From Maricaulis sp036231565 (GTDB taxonomy: Bacteria; Pseudomonadota; Alphaproteobacteria; Caulobacterales; Maricaulaceae): a stretch of DNA of 64,000 bases. Location of the stretch: contig JAZAHA010000005.1 in assembly GCA_036231565.1 (NCBI GenBank), positions 62,001 through 126,000 on the forward strand. Direction: 5' to 3'. Below the pieces are notes generated by a model that searched no databases, had not been told where the DNA came from, and was given only the letters and a program-made list of their open reading frames with translations. Position numbers and translations under genes: made by a program. This document shows positions 25,526-33,609 of this stretch, in pieces; within the stretch, counting starts at the first letter, position 1; the number at the start of each line of letters is the position of its first letter.

Positions 25526-26974
25526 CTAGAAGGGCAGTTCGGTGAAGTCGGGCAGATCGACGATGATCTCTTCCGTCCCCACCGGCTCACCGCGCATGAA
25601 ACGGTGCATGACATCGTGCACCTCCGGCGATGTCATGAAGAGATTGTGCCCGGCATTGCGCACGATCACCTGTGTCACATCGGACAGTGCGGAGACTGCC
25701 GCTGCCTGACCTTCCGGATAGGTGCGGCCATCCAGCGTGCCGGTGAGCAGGAGGACCGGCGTGTCGCCGGCCGGTGCTGTGCGGAAATCATCCCCCAGAT
25801 CGAAGCCGTTCCAGGCGCCGCGGATCTGCGGCATGGGATGGTTGAGATAGGCCCCAACCAGCCCGTCCTGCGCCTGTTGTTCGAATGCCGCCAGACGCGC
25901 ATCGCCGATGCCCGAGGCCAGATCCATGGCCGTCGGCATGGCACTCAGCGAGATCGGCTCGCCCGGCGTGTGGAAGCGTTGCAGAAGTCCGATGGCCAGC
26001 CCGGTCTCGCCGGCGTCGAGCGTTGCATAGAGCGCCAGCAGGATGGCGGCGTATTGCGGGTCGGAGATGAGGCCGGAACTCATTTCCTGCATATGCCGGC
26101 GCTGCAGGAGCACGGGCGCCACCGAACCATCCTGCTGCGGGATCTCCAGCAGGACCGGCTCGGCCTCCAGGCGGGCGTGGACCCGCCGCATCATGCCGGC
26201 AACATCCGGATAGCGGGCTGCGGCTTGCGGCTGGCTATCCACGGCCGCCTGCAGGCGCGCGAAATACGCGTCGGTATGGGCCGGCATCTTCACCGTCTGG
26301 TCGAGGCCTTCGGCACTGGCGATGATCACGCGGTCGATCTCTTCGGGGATATCCTTCAGCGCTGCCAGAGCCAGATGGCTGCCATAGGAGATGCCCCACA
26401 GCGTGACGGTGTCGGCGCCCAGATGCTCTCGCAGATCCGAAATATCCTGCACGCTCTCGCGCGTCGTATAGCCCTCGATAGCGACACCCTCGCCGCGCCA
26501 GAAGGCGCCGCATTCCTCGACAGCTTGCCGGTAGGCTGCGCCATAGTCGGCATCGGAGACCGGCTCGGTCTCGGATACATGGACCGAGGAGACACAGCGC
26601 GGCAGGCGGGTCGAGTCGCCGGTTCCGCGCTGATCAAAGGCGATGACATCGCCATGCTGCCGCATCGCCATGAACAGTTCGAAGCGCGGCCCTTGCGCCG
26701 TGCCGCTGCCCGAACCGCCCGGCCCTCCGGCCAGGTAGACGATCGGCGGTCCACCGGCATCGCCGGTTGCGGGAAAGCGGACATAGGACAGGGTGATCAT
26801 GCGGCTGCCGGGATCGGTCCGGTCTTCGGGAACCTGGAACGAGCCGCGCAGGGCGTCGACGCTGTCGCCGGACCGGGCCGTGAAGGTGATCGGCTCTTCG
26901 GCACCTGCAGCCGGGATCAGCGGCAGCGCCATGGCAAGACCGGCAATGACAAAAAGGGTTCGGATGGGGGACAT
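25526..26974 (-). CDS. Secreted alpha/beta hydrolase (tripeptidyl/proline aminopeptidase-like)
   Basis: The 482-residue protein has a signal peptide (LFVIAGLAMALPLIPAAGA), an oxyanion-hole motif GGPGGSGSG, the nucleophile elbow GISYGSHLA and a C-terminal TAP-like part with LLLTGTLDGRTYPEGQ and the catalytic GHNLF. This fits the S33-type exported aminopeptidases. The ATG at 26974 with GAGGT upstream gives the signal peptide; the longer in-frame reading does not. It is divergent from the LytTR regulator at 27107, with a candidate LytTR site between them. Confidence 0.85.
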   Translation of the reverse strand: MSPIRTLFVIAGLAMALPLIPAAGAEEPITFTARSGDSVDALRGSFQVPEDRTDPGSRMITLSYVRFPATGDAGGPPIVYLAGGPGGSGSGTAQGPRFELFMAMRQHGDVIAFDQRGTGDSTRLPRCVSSVHVSETEPVSDADYGAAYRQAVEECGAFWRGEGVAIEGYTTRESVQDISDLREHLGADTVTLWGISYGSHLALAALKDIPEEIDRVIIASAEGLDQTVKMPAHTDAYFARLQAAVDSQPQAAARYPDVAGMMRRVHARLEAEPVLLEIPQQDGSVAPVLLQRRHMQEMSSGLISDPQYAAILLALYATLDAGETGLAIGLLQRFHTPGEPISLSAMPTAMDLASGIGDARLAAFEQQAQDGLVGAYLNHPMPQIRGAWNGFDLGDDFRTAPAGDTPVLLLTGTLDGRTYPEGQAAAVSALSDVTQVIVRNAGHNLFMTSPEVHDVMHRFMRGEPVGTEEIIVDLPDFTELPF

Positions 26975-27038
26975 GGGGACCTCTGGAGCTGTTTCTCCAT
27001 CATCATCGGCGCCCCTGCATATCCGGACACGCACCGAT

Positions 27039-27069
27039 CTGTGAACGGTCGCGACCGGCCTGCAAACGG
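27039..27069. promoter_or_regulatory. Candidate LytTR binding site (two direct repeats at 21-bp spacing)
   Basis: CTGTGAACGG (27039-27048) and CTGCAAACGG (27060-27069) start 21 bases apart, two helical turns. On the other strand they read ACCGTTCAC and GCCGTTTGC, close to the known LytTR half-site with central CGTT. LytTR domains bind two such direct repeats. The site lies 37 bases before the LytTR gene and about 65 bases before the divergent hydrolase gene. Confidence 0.6.
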
Positions 27070-27106
27070 CATCGGCCTTCGCCCCGCGGCGCGCTAGACT
27101 GGGTGA

Positions 27107-28633
27107 ATGAAAACCGCGTGCATTCTCTTCGTTGCCATCACGGCCTGTCTCACCATGTGGGTTCCGGCACAGGCGCAGCCCGGCGTCCATGTCGATACGG
27201 CGAGTGCAAGGGTCTGTCCGGTCGACGATCCGGTCCGGATGCCGGACTTCTCCGGACCGGAATGTGAAACCATGCCGCTATGGTCCGTCGACCCGCAGGG
27301 CCGGCATCTCTGGGTGCAGGCACGGCTGGTCCTTCGTGCTGAAAATCTCGACGGCCCCGGACCGTTCGGCCTGCAAGTGCTCGCCAAGGCCTCCGGCGAA
27401 GCCTGGCTCAACGGCACCTATCTGGGCGCCAATGGCCGCCCCGCCGACACGCGGAACGCGGAAATCCCCGGCCGGATGGACAGCGTGATCTATGTCCCGC
27501 GCGCGGTTGCACAAGAAGGCGAGAACACAGTCGTGCTTCGCCTGTCGGCCCAGCATGGCTTCATCCGGCTTACAGCACCGATCCATCGCATCGCTTTCGG
27601 CCCCTACCGGGACCCCAGCCAGCGCATGATCCTGGCCTACTGGCCTTCCCTGATCACGTTCGGCGCTTTCGCGATCGGCTGCCTGTTCTTTGGTGTCACC
27701 GCCCTGCGCGGTGAAGACCGCGAGGGCTCGGCCATCCTGTCGGCAGCCTCGCTGTTTGCGGCGGTCCAGTTGCTGGCGGAAGTCTCGCGCTCACTCTACC
27801 CCTATCCCTACCCCGTTCACGAGCTCCGGCTGGTGACGATCCTGGTGTGCGCCTTCGGCTTCGGGCTTTGCCTGAATGCCTATGTATTGCTGCGCCTGAG
27901 CGGACTGGCCGCCAGGACACGCATGCTCTTCCTGGCCGGACTGGCCGCCATCATGACCGTGATCGTGATCTTCGTGTCCGGCTTCGACGGAAAGACCGGC
28001 TACGCGCTCCTGGCCGCCGTCTCGGCCGGAATCGCAGGCTGTGTCGTGTGGACCATCAAAAAACGCCAGGGAGCGCCGGCCTATCTCGCGCTGTTCAGCG
28101 CGTTCGCGGCGCTCATGATCTTTTTCCCGACCGACTTCATCGACACATATTTCTATCTCGCAGCCGGCGGCATGCTGATCTTTCTCTTCTACCGCCAGGC
28201 CCTGACTCTCGTCGGTGAACGCCAGCGCCGGCAGGCCGAGGAAAGACGCGCGCAGCAACTCGAAACGGCCCTGGCAGAGGCGCGCCAGCGCACGGCACCC
28301 GCACAGCTGCAGCTCGTTAGTGCCGGGCGCGTAGACTACGTGCCCACGGACCGGATCGTGCAGTTGAAAGGCGCCGGGGACTATGTCGAGGTCCACTACG
28401 ACGATGGCCGCACGGCGCTCTACAACGGCTCGCTGGCAGGACTTGAAGCGGAACTGCCGGAGACCTTCCTGCGCGTTCACCGCTCACATATCGTCAACAC
28501 GGCCTTCGTCAACGCGCTCGAGCGCGATGCGTCGGGCGTCGGCCGGCTGCTCCTGGCCCAGGGCAGCGAGGTGCCGGTGAGCCGCCGCATCATGCCGAAG
28601 GTGAGAAGCGCTCTCGCGTCAACTGCGGACTAG
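27107..28633 (+). CDS. Membrane-anchored LytTR-family transcription regulator
   Basis: The 508-residue protein has a signal peptide (ending VPAQAQP), a periplasmic beta domain of about 150 residues (galactose-binding-like: QARLVLRAENLDGPG, AWLNGTYLGANG), seven or so transmembrane spans (about 180-370), a short coiled coil (RQRRQAEERRAQQLETALAEA) and a C-terminal LytTR DNA-binding domain (VDYVPTDRIVQLKGAGDYVEV, then FLRVHRSHIVN). It resembles a 7TMR-DISM receptor fused to LytTR, a one-component sensor regulator. No kinase is nearby. It is divergent from the hydrolase and may control it. Confidence 0.85.
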   Translation: MKTACILFVAITACLTMWVPAQAQPGVHVDTASARVCPVDDPVRMPDFSGPECETMPLWSVDPQGRHLWVQARLVLRAENLDGPGPFGLQVLAKASGEAWLNGTYLGANGRPADTRNAEIPGRMDSVIYVPRAVAQEGENTVVLRLSAQHGFIRLTAPIHRIAFGPYRDPSQRMILAYWPSLITFGAFAIGCLFFGVTALRGEDREGSAILSAASLFAAVQLLAEVSRSLYPYPYPVHELRLVTILVCAFGFGLCLNAYVLLRLSGLAARTRMLFLAGLAAIMTVIVIFVSGFDGKTGYALLAAVSAGIAGCVVWTIKKRQGAPAYLALFSAFAALMIFFPTDFIDTYFYLAAGGMLIFLFYRQALTLVGERQRRQAEERRAQQLETALAEARQRTAPAQLQLVSAGRVDYVPTDRIVQLKGAGDYVEVHYDDGRTALYNGSLAGLEAELPETFLRVHRSHIVNTAFVNALERDASGVGRLLLAQGSEVPVSRRIMPKVRSALASTAD

Positions 28634-28653
28634 TCTCGTGGCTTCATCGCTTG

Positions 28654-29229
28654 TCACCCGGCCTGAAGCGTCCAGCGGCCCAGAATGACATGCCGGGTCT
28701 TCCCGAGCAGGCTGTGTACAAGCACGAACTCGCCGACGGTCCAGGTAACGGGCTCGACGGTATGGGGCGCGACCATGGTGTCGTCATACAGCAGTGTGAC
28801 ATGTGGCGAATACGGCCCGGCCTTGCGCGCCAGGCCCGCCGCCATCATCGCCCGGGCCAGCGTTTGCTGGAACGCTGTTACCGCGGTTTCACTTTCACTC
28901 GACTGCAGAACAAAGGGGCGATTGCCGGACCGGCCTGCAAAACTGCCGGCGCGGTCGAAATACGCTCTGAAAGTCGGAGCGGACACCTGGTCTCCGGCCC
29001 GACGCGCCTTGGCAACGATATCCGCCGGCAGGCCGTGATAATCACCCAGGTGCGACAGTGTGATGTGAAAGCGCTCAGCCGCCAGTGGCTGGCCGGTCAG
29101 GCCATGCCGCTCCCGCAGCTGTGCCGCTGCAGCCGCGATCCGTTCCGCGGTGTCAGGATCGGGAAACAGCGCGAAGAAGAGGCGATCGGACGGGCGCGCC
29201 TCCCCCAGGAGGCTCAGTTGTTCAGACAT
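28654..29229 (-). CDS. thpR: RNA 2',3'-cyclic phosphodiesterase ThpR
   Basis: ThpR (formerly 2'-5' RNA ligase) belongs to the 2H phosphoesterases. The 191-residue product shows both catalytic motifs: HITL at residues 55-58 and HVTL at 143-146, with the LFFALFPDPDTAERI start typical of the family. Its convergent neighbour (LytTR) ends 20 bases away. It lies downstream of the secreted chelatase-like gene on the same strand, with a 70-base gap. Confidence 0.88.
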   Translation of the reverse strand: MSEQLSLLGEARPSDRLFFALFPDPDTAERIAAAAAQLRERHGLTGQPLAAERFHITLSHLGDYHGLPADIVAKARRAGDQVSAPTFRAYFDRAGSFAGRSGNRPFVLQSSESETAVTAFQQTLARAMMAAGLARKAGPYSPHVTLLYDDTMVAPHTVEPVTWTVGEFVLVHSLLGKTRHVILGRWTLQAG

Positions 29230-29299
29230 GGGGCTCCAGCGAGTCGGGGAATCTCAACCTCGCGGTCCGTCCGGGGTCCGGTCAAGCGCGGCGCTCGCC

Positions 29300-30262
29300 C
29301 TAGTGATGTGACATGTGCATACGGTCGGCTTCCGGTGCGGCGGCATGTGCCTCCTCGGGCAGCGGTGCCTCGAATTCGCCTGCCCGCATGTCCTCGATCT
29401 GCCGGCGCACCCAGTGCTCCACCTCGACGCTGGGCAGGAGGCCGCGGCCGGTGGAGGCGTAGTCCAGGCCTTCCAGAACCTCGGCATAAGGACCGAAGCC
29501 CTGGACCCGATAGGGCAGGACGATCGTGCGCCCCTCGCCTTCATTCGCCGCGGTCACGAAATCGCGGATGCGCAGCTCGGCGGCTTCGCGCGCCTCCGGC
29601 CAGTCCTCGCGGAGCGTTTCGACGCGAACTTCTCGGAATGGCATCGCCTCGCGGACCGCATCTGCGCGCGCATCGATCCAGTCGATCCAGCGCTGGTTTT
29701 CCGCATCGTCGCCAGGCCCGTGTGCGAGGATCAGAACACTCTCGTTCTCCGGCGTTTCGCTGAGCGCACGCGCCCGCTCGACCAGCACCGCACCCATCTC
29801 CGGCGCTTCGGCCAGCCCTTCGGTGGAAAGCGCGTATTCTGCGTCGGTGTCGAGGCGCCAGTACTCCATGCGCATGCCGTGATGGCCGCCGTCTTCCCCG
29901 TCCGCGTCTTCCGGTTCAGGCCGCACCGGCGCGCCGGTATCGAGGCCGATGATCTCGCGCGTGCGCTCATACCAGCTCTCACCGGAGATAAAGAGACGCA
30001 CCACGCCGATCCGTTCAACACCGCGGTTCTCCAGCCGGTCGACAGCCTCCTGCAGGCTCACCGCATCGGCCATGCCGAAGGCGAGCTCCAGCGGATAGTC
30101 CTCATCGATCGGCGCGAGCATGTCGCGGACTTCGCTGTTCCAGGTCTCACCGCCACCATGAGCCATGACCAGGACGCCGAACCCGTCGGCTTCATCCTGG
30201 GTCAGCGCCGGACCTGTAATCAGGCTGGCTGCGGCGGCGGCAACTGTGAACAACGATTTCAT
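29300..30262 (-). CDS. Secreted CbiX-like (sirohydrochlorin cobaltochelatase-type) protein
   Basis: The 320-residue product has a signal peptide (LFTVAAAAASLITGPALTQ) and a duplicated chelatase-like fold, with GVLVMAHGGGETWNSEV in the first half and SVLILAHGPGDDAENQRW in the second; each keeps the family-type HG motif. The C-terminus is rich in metal-binding residues (EEAHAAAP, then MHMSHH). Cytosolic CbiX inserts Co2+ into sirohydrochlorin; export to the periplasm is unusual, so the protein may bind metal rather than make cofactors. The ATG at 30262 is preferred over the longer reading. Confidence 0.7.
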   Translation of the reverse strand: MKSLFTVAAAAASLITGPALTQDEADGFGVLVMAHGGGETWNSEVRDMLAPIDEDYPLELAFGMADAVSLQEAVDRLENRGVERIGVVRLFISGESWYERTREIIGLDTGAPVRPEPEDADGEDGGHHGMRMEYWRLDTDAEYALSTEGLAEAPEMGAVLVERARALSETPENESVLILAHGPGDDAENQRWIDWIDARADAVREAMPFREVRVETLREDWPEAREAAELRIRDFVTAANEGEGRTIVLPYRVQGFGPYAEVLEGLDYASTGRGLLPSVEVEHWVRRQIEDMRAGEFEAPLPEEAHAAAPEADRMHMSHH

Positions 30263-30367
30263 GACGGGTCTCCGGGCAGGACTAGAACCAGCCGGAGAAA
30301 TACTGCGATTGTTTCTCAGAAGCAACAAGGCTCTGCGCGACCCGCTGCGCTCTGTGCACGACACATC

Positions 30368-30577
30368 TCAGTAATGCGGCGGAGGGACGTTTTCGGGCAA
30401 GGGGGCCTGGTCCTCCAGCGTCGCGACGCGGGACATCAGCTTGTCGAGCCGGCGCTCGAGCCGTCGGATATCCTCGCGCTGGGCCAGCACGACCTCGTTG
30501 AGCTCCTCGATCGTTCGGTCCTGATGCGCGATATGGGTCTCGAGGCTGTCAATGCGGGCGGCCTGGCTGTCGATCAT
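30368..30577 (-). CDS. slyX: SlyX family protein
   Basis: SlyX is a small coiled-coil protein of unknown function. The 69-residue sequence has the family features: SQAARIDSLETHIAHQDRTI, a long heptad region IEELNEVVLAQREDIRRLER and the C-terminal PLPENVPPPHY. It is normal in length. It lies 105 bases upstream of the CbiX-like gene. Confidence 0.88.
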   Translation of the reverse strand: MIDSQAARIDSLETHIAHQDRTIEELNEVVLAQREDIRRLERRLDKLMSRVATLEDQAPLPENVPPPHY

Positions 30578-30704
30578 GATCGGTCTCCCGGAGGCATTTG
30601 CTTGGTTGGCGTCATCCTATGTCGCGTCGCGCCGGGCCCGAACAGTCTTCTGCACCCGGCAAGGTGGCCGGGCGGAGATGGCGCCACCCGCCCGCGCCCG
30701 CCCC

Positions 30705-31208
30705 TTACGGCAAAAGCATACTCACCAGCAGTCCGGACAGGTAGAGCCCCAGACCGAACACGAAATGGCTCGCCAGGCTGTGAAAACGGGCACGGCCCGG
30801 CGCCGGTGTCCGGCCGGCCGCGATGCCCGCCCCCAGCGCCGGCTGCATGATCAGAAAGGGAAACAGCACCGTCGCCAGCCCGACAACAAGCGCCGGCGCG
30901 AGCGTTGGCGTTTCAAGCCAGCCTCGCCCCCCGATCGCCAGAAGGACCGCCGCAAAGGCGATTCCGGTCACATAGTGTGCGACCCAGCCCAGTATCCGCT
31001 CCCCCGCTACTTGTGACGCTGCGGCAATGGACCGGTGGACAAACCGCCCCCGCGGCATATGACCGATCCAGCGCCCCAGAAGGGCGTAGTCCAGCGAGGT
31101 CACGCCCCACAGGCGGGCCTTCACAACGCCCCAGACATCCATAAGCGCCGTTGCCCCGCACCCGATCAGCACGGCGGCAATCGTAAACTCGATAGCGGGA
31201 TCAGACAT
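30705..31208 (-). CDS. DUF2938 family membrane protein
   Basis: The 167-residue protein has about four transmembrane spans and the features of DUF2938: TALMDVWGVVKARLWG, DYALLGRWIGHMPRGRF and GERILGWVAHYVTGIAFA near the second span. The ATG at 31208 overlaps the methyltransferase stop by 8 bases, so the two are cotranslated. The function is unknown. By position it belongs to the regulon of the MerR-type operator upstream of the methyltransferase. Confidence 0.82.
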   Translation of the reverse strand: MSDPAIEFTIAAVLIGCGATALMDVWGVVKARLWGVTSLDYALLGRWIGHMPRGRFVHRSIAAASQVAGERILGWVAHYVTGIAFAAVLLAIGGRGWLETPTLAPALVVGLATVLFPFLIMQPALGAGIAAGRTPAPGRARFHSLASHFVFGLGLYLSGLLVSMLLP

Positions 31209-32046
31209 TCTCGCCTCCGATCGCCCAGCACGCAGCCGTGAAGCGAACCATGCCCCCGTCGACATAGGGCGCGTATGCAGAACGCGCGGCGTCGATCACC
31301 GCGGCGCGGTGCACTGGATCAAGTTCGGGCAGGAGGCGTCCGAGCGGACCAAGCCGTGTCAGCCAGGTCTCCAGCGCGTTCTCCGGGAGGGAACAGGCGA
31401 TATCGAGCGGCGTCATGGTGACGCCGGACCACCCGCTGTCGCGCAGAATTCCCCGTACATGGTTTTCGTCGGCAAAGGCGAATTGCCCGGTCGGCTGGAG
31501 CGCCGCAGCGAGAGCCTCCGGCAATAAAGGCCGCACCGCCGCCTCGGCAGCTGTCATGAACGGGTTTTCCGCCGGGTCGCGCCAGGCGATGACGGCCAGC
31601 TGAGCGCCCGCCGCGCTCGCCCGGCGCAGATTGGCGAAAGCCCGCACCGGATCGCGGAAAAACATCACACCGAAGCGCGACACGATGCGGTCATACCGGG
31701 CGACGCCTAGCGGATGGTCCTCGGCGTCCGCGCAGATGAAGTCGGCGCCGGATCCGGACTGCACTGCGCGTTTACGCGCCAGCTCGATCATGGGATCCGA
31801 GATGTCGATCCCGGTACAGCTGCCGGCATCGCGCAAGCGTTCTGCCACCGCCAATGTCGTTGCACCGGTACCGCAGCCGACATCAAGGACACGGCGTGCG
31901 CCCTGCTCCAGACAGCCTGTCACAATGATGTCCTCGAAGCGCTTGAACATGCTGTCGAGCAGGACCTGGGCCTCTACCCAGTTCTGCCCGGCGATGCCGT
32001 TCCATATCTCTTTTGCCGTGGGCGGATTTGCCTGCATCGTGTTCAT
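31201..32046 (-). CDS. Class I SAM-dependent methyltransferase
   Basis: The 281-residue protein has the SAM-binding motif VLDVGCGTGATTLAVAE (near residue 55), ICADAEDHPLG and the FGVMFFRDPVRAFANLRR block of the UbiE/methyltransf_11 type. The substrate is unknown. The start at 32046 has a strong AAAGGAGAC site; the in-frame sequence upstream runs over the palindrome and MerR gene and is not coding. It is divergent from a MerR regulator and coupled to the DUF2938 gene. Confidence 0.85.
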   Translation of the reverse strand: MNTMQANPPTAKEIWNGIAGQNWVEAQVLLDSMFKRFEDIIVTGCLEQGARRVLDVGCGTGATTLAVAERLRDAGSCTGIDISDPMIELARKRAVQSGSGADFICADAEDHPLGVARYDRIVSRFGVMFFRDPVRAFANLRRASAAGAQLAVIAWRDPAENPFMTAAEAAVRPLLPEALAAALQPTGQFAFADENHVRGILRDSGWSGVTMTPLDIACSLPENALETWLTRLGPLGRLLPELDPVHRAAVIDAARSAYAPYVDGGMVRFTAACWAIGGENV

Positions 32047-32095
32047 GTCGGTCTCCTTTGGCCTTGCCGGAAAGCGGCGGAAGACGCAGGCTGCC

Positions 32096-32115
32096 ACCTC
32101 AAGTCGACTTGAGGT
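32096..32115. promoter_or_regulatory. 20-bp perfect palindrome, SoxR-box-like MerR operator
   Basis: ACCTCAAGTCGACTTGAGGT is a perfect 20-bp palindrome between the MerR gene (ATG 32122) and the divergent methyltransferase. It differs from the classic SoxR box (CCTCAAGTTAACTTGAGG) only at the centre. On the minus strand it overlaps TTGACC (32113-32118), which, with a 19-bp spacer, would give a weak -10 CAGCCT at 32088-32093. A long 19-bp spacer with the operator inside it is the hallmark of MerR-activated promoters. Confidence 0.8.
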
Positions 32116-32121
32116 CAAGCA

Positions 32122-32553
32122 ATGAAAGACCTGGACACTGCAGAACTCGCCCGGCTGACCGGACTGCCCGCCTCGACCCTGCGCTATTACGAGGAGAAGG
32201 GGCTGATCGTGTCGATCGGACGACGCGGTCTGAAACGCCTGTTCGACCCGTCTGTCGTCGACCGGCTCTCCCTGATCGCCCTGGGCCGGGCGGCCGGTTT
32301 CTCGCTGGACGAGATCGGCGGCATGTTCGCTCCCGACGGAGAGCCGCGCATTGACCGCGGCAGGCTGGTGGAGAAGGCGGAAGAGATCGACCGGACGATC
32401 GGCCAGCTGGCCGCGATGCGCGACGGACTGCGGCATGCCGCCGAATGCCGCGCGCCCAGTCATATGCAATGTCCCACTTTCAGACGCCTGATGCGGGTGG
32501 CGGCAAAGGGCGGGCTTGGTCATTCCCGGCAAAGGCCTCAATCACCCGCCTGA
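32122..32553 (+). CDS. MerR family transcriptional regulator
   Basis: The 143-residue protein has the MerR winged-helix head (ELARLTGLPASTLRYYEEKGL, RRLKRLF-type wing), a dimer helix, and two cysteines in a C-terminal CRAPSHMQCP motif. It lacks the four-cysteine [2Fe-2S] cluster site of SoxR, although its presumed operator is SoxR-like. The Cys pair may bind metal or sense oxidation. It is divergent from the methyltransferase-DUF2938 pair and 7 bases from the palindrome, so autoregulation is likely. Confidence 0.88.
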   Translation: MKDLDTAELARLTGLPASTLRYYEEKGLIVSIGRRGLKRLFDPSVVDRLSLIALGRAAGFSLDEIGGMFAPDGEPRIDRGRLVEKAEEIDRTIGQLAAMRDGLRHAAECRAPSHMQCPTFRRLMRVAAKGGLGHSRQRPQSPA

Positions 32554-32633
32554 CAGCCGCCCTATAACGGCCGGGCATCGACGGCGCGGGCTGACTCGTG
32601 AAGAATGCCGGCCGAACCCGAGGAGGCTTGCGC

Positions 32634-33113
32634 ATGACCACCATCTACGACTTCAACGCCATCGATATCGCCGGCCAGGAGGTCTCGCTCGCCGATTATC
32701 GCGGCAAGGTCCTGCTGATCGTCAACACCGCCTCGAAGTGCGGCTTCACGCCCCAGTATGAAGGCCTGGAAACCCTCTACAGGGACCTGCAGGACAAGGG
32801 ACTCGTGGTGCTCGGCTTTCCCTGCAACCAGTTCGGCAATCAGGAACCCGGCGATGCCGACGAGATCGCGAATTTCTGCAAGCTCACCTATGATGTGAAC
32901 TTCCCGATGTTCGCCAAGATCGACGTCAACGGCGCGGCGGCAGCACCGCTCTATGAATTCCTGAAGCGCGAGGCCCGCGGCCTGATGGGGTCGAAGGCCA
33001 TCAAATGGAATTTCACGAAATTCCTCGTCGACCGCGAAGGGAATGTGGTCAAACGCTTCGGCCCCCAGGAAACACCGGAACGACTGCGCGGTGCAGTCGA
33101 GGCCCTGCTCTAG
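32634..33113 (+). CDS. Glutathione peroxidase family protein
   Basis: The 159-residue product reduces peroxides with a thiol. The catalytic set is intact: Cys36 (NTASKCGFTP), Gln66 (FPCNQFG) and Trp125-Asn126 (IKWNFTKFLVD). As in other bacterial members the active site is cysteine, not selenocysteine, and the resolving Cys may be Cys82. The ATG at 32634 has an AGGAGG site and gives the normal length. It stands alone next to the MerR gene. Confidence 0.93.
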   Translation: MTTIYDFNAIDIAGQEVSLADYRGKVLLIVNTASKCGFTPQYEGLETLYRDLQDKGLVVLGFPCNQFGNQEPGDADEIANFCKLTYDVNFPMFAKIDVNGAAAAPLYEFLKREARGLMGSKAIKWNFTKFLVDREGNVVKRFGPQETPERLRGAVEALL

Positions 33114-33132
33114 GCCGGGCGAGCGCGCCACC

Positions 33133-33609
33133 TCACAGCCCCAGCTCGCTCAGTCCGGGATGATCGTCCGGGCGGCGGCCCTGCTCCCAGTGGAATTTGC
33201 GGTCGGCCTCGCGGATCGGTGCGTCATTGATGCTGGCGATCCGCCGCCGCATCAGCCCGTCCGGGGCAAACTCCCAGTTCTCATTGCCGTAGGCGCGATA
33301 CCAGCTGCCGCAGTCGTCGCGCCATTCATAGGCGAAACGCACGGCGATGCGGTTGGCCTGGAACGCCCAGACTTCCTTGATCAGGCGGTAGTCATGCTCG
33401 CGTTTCCACTTGCCGGTGAGGAAGGCGACGATTTCCGCGCGCCCGGTGAGAAAGATCTCGCGATTGCGCCACTCACTGTCCGGCGTATAGGCCAGCGACA
33501 CGCGTTGGGGGTCGCGCGAATTCCAGGCATCCTCTGCCAGGCGCACCTTCTCGGCGGCAGCCTTGAGTGTGGTGAAGGGTGGAACCGGCGGGCGAATGAC
33601 CGGGGTCAT
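33133..33609 (-). CDS. DUF1348 (NTF2-like) protein
   Basis: The 158-residue protein has the DUF1348/SnoaL-like fold features, including ERVRLAEDAWNSRDPQRVS, YTPDSEWRNR and AVRFAYEWRDDCGSWYRAYGNENWEF. Proteins of this kind are often small stress or isomerase-like enzymes, but the activity is not known. The start at 33609 overlaps the PNPOx gene stop by 4 bases, so the two are coupled. Confidence 0.85.
   Translation of the reverse strand: MTPVIRPPVPPFTTLKAAAEKVRLAEDAWNSRDPQRVSLAYTPDSEWRNREIFLTGRAEIVAFLTGKWKREHDYRLIKEVWAFQANRIAVRFAYEWRDDCGSWYRAYGNENWEFAPDGLMRRRIASINDAPIREADRKFHWEQGRRPDDHPGLSELGL

Noticed and set aside
29315..30850. Long plus-strand open frame opposite the CbiX-like and SlyX genes
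   Set aside because: It crosses two genes and a spacer and has no protein family features; the minus-strand readings are well supported.
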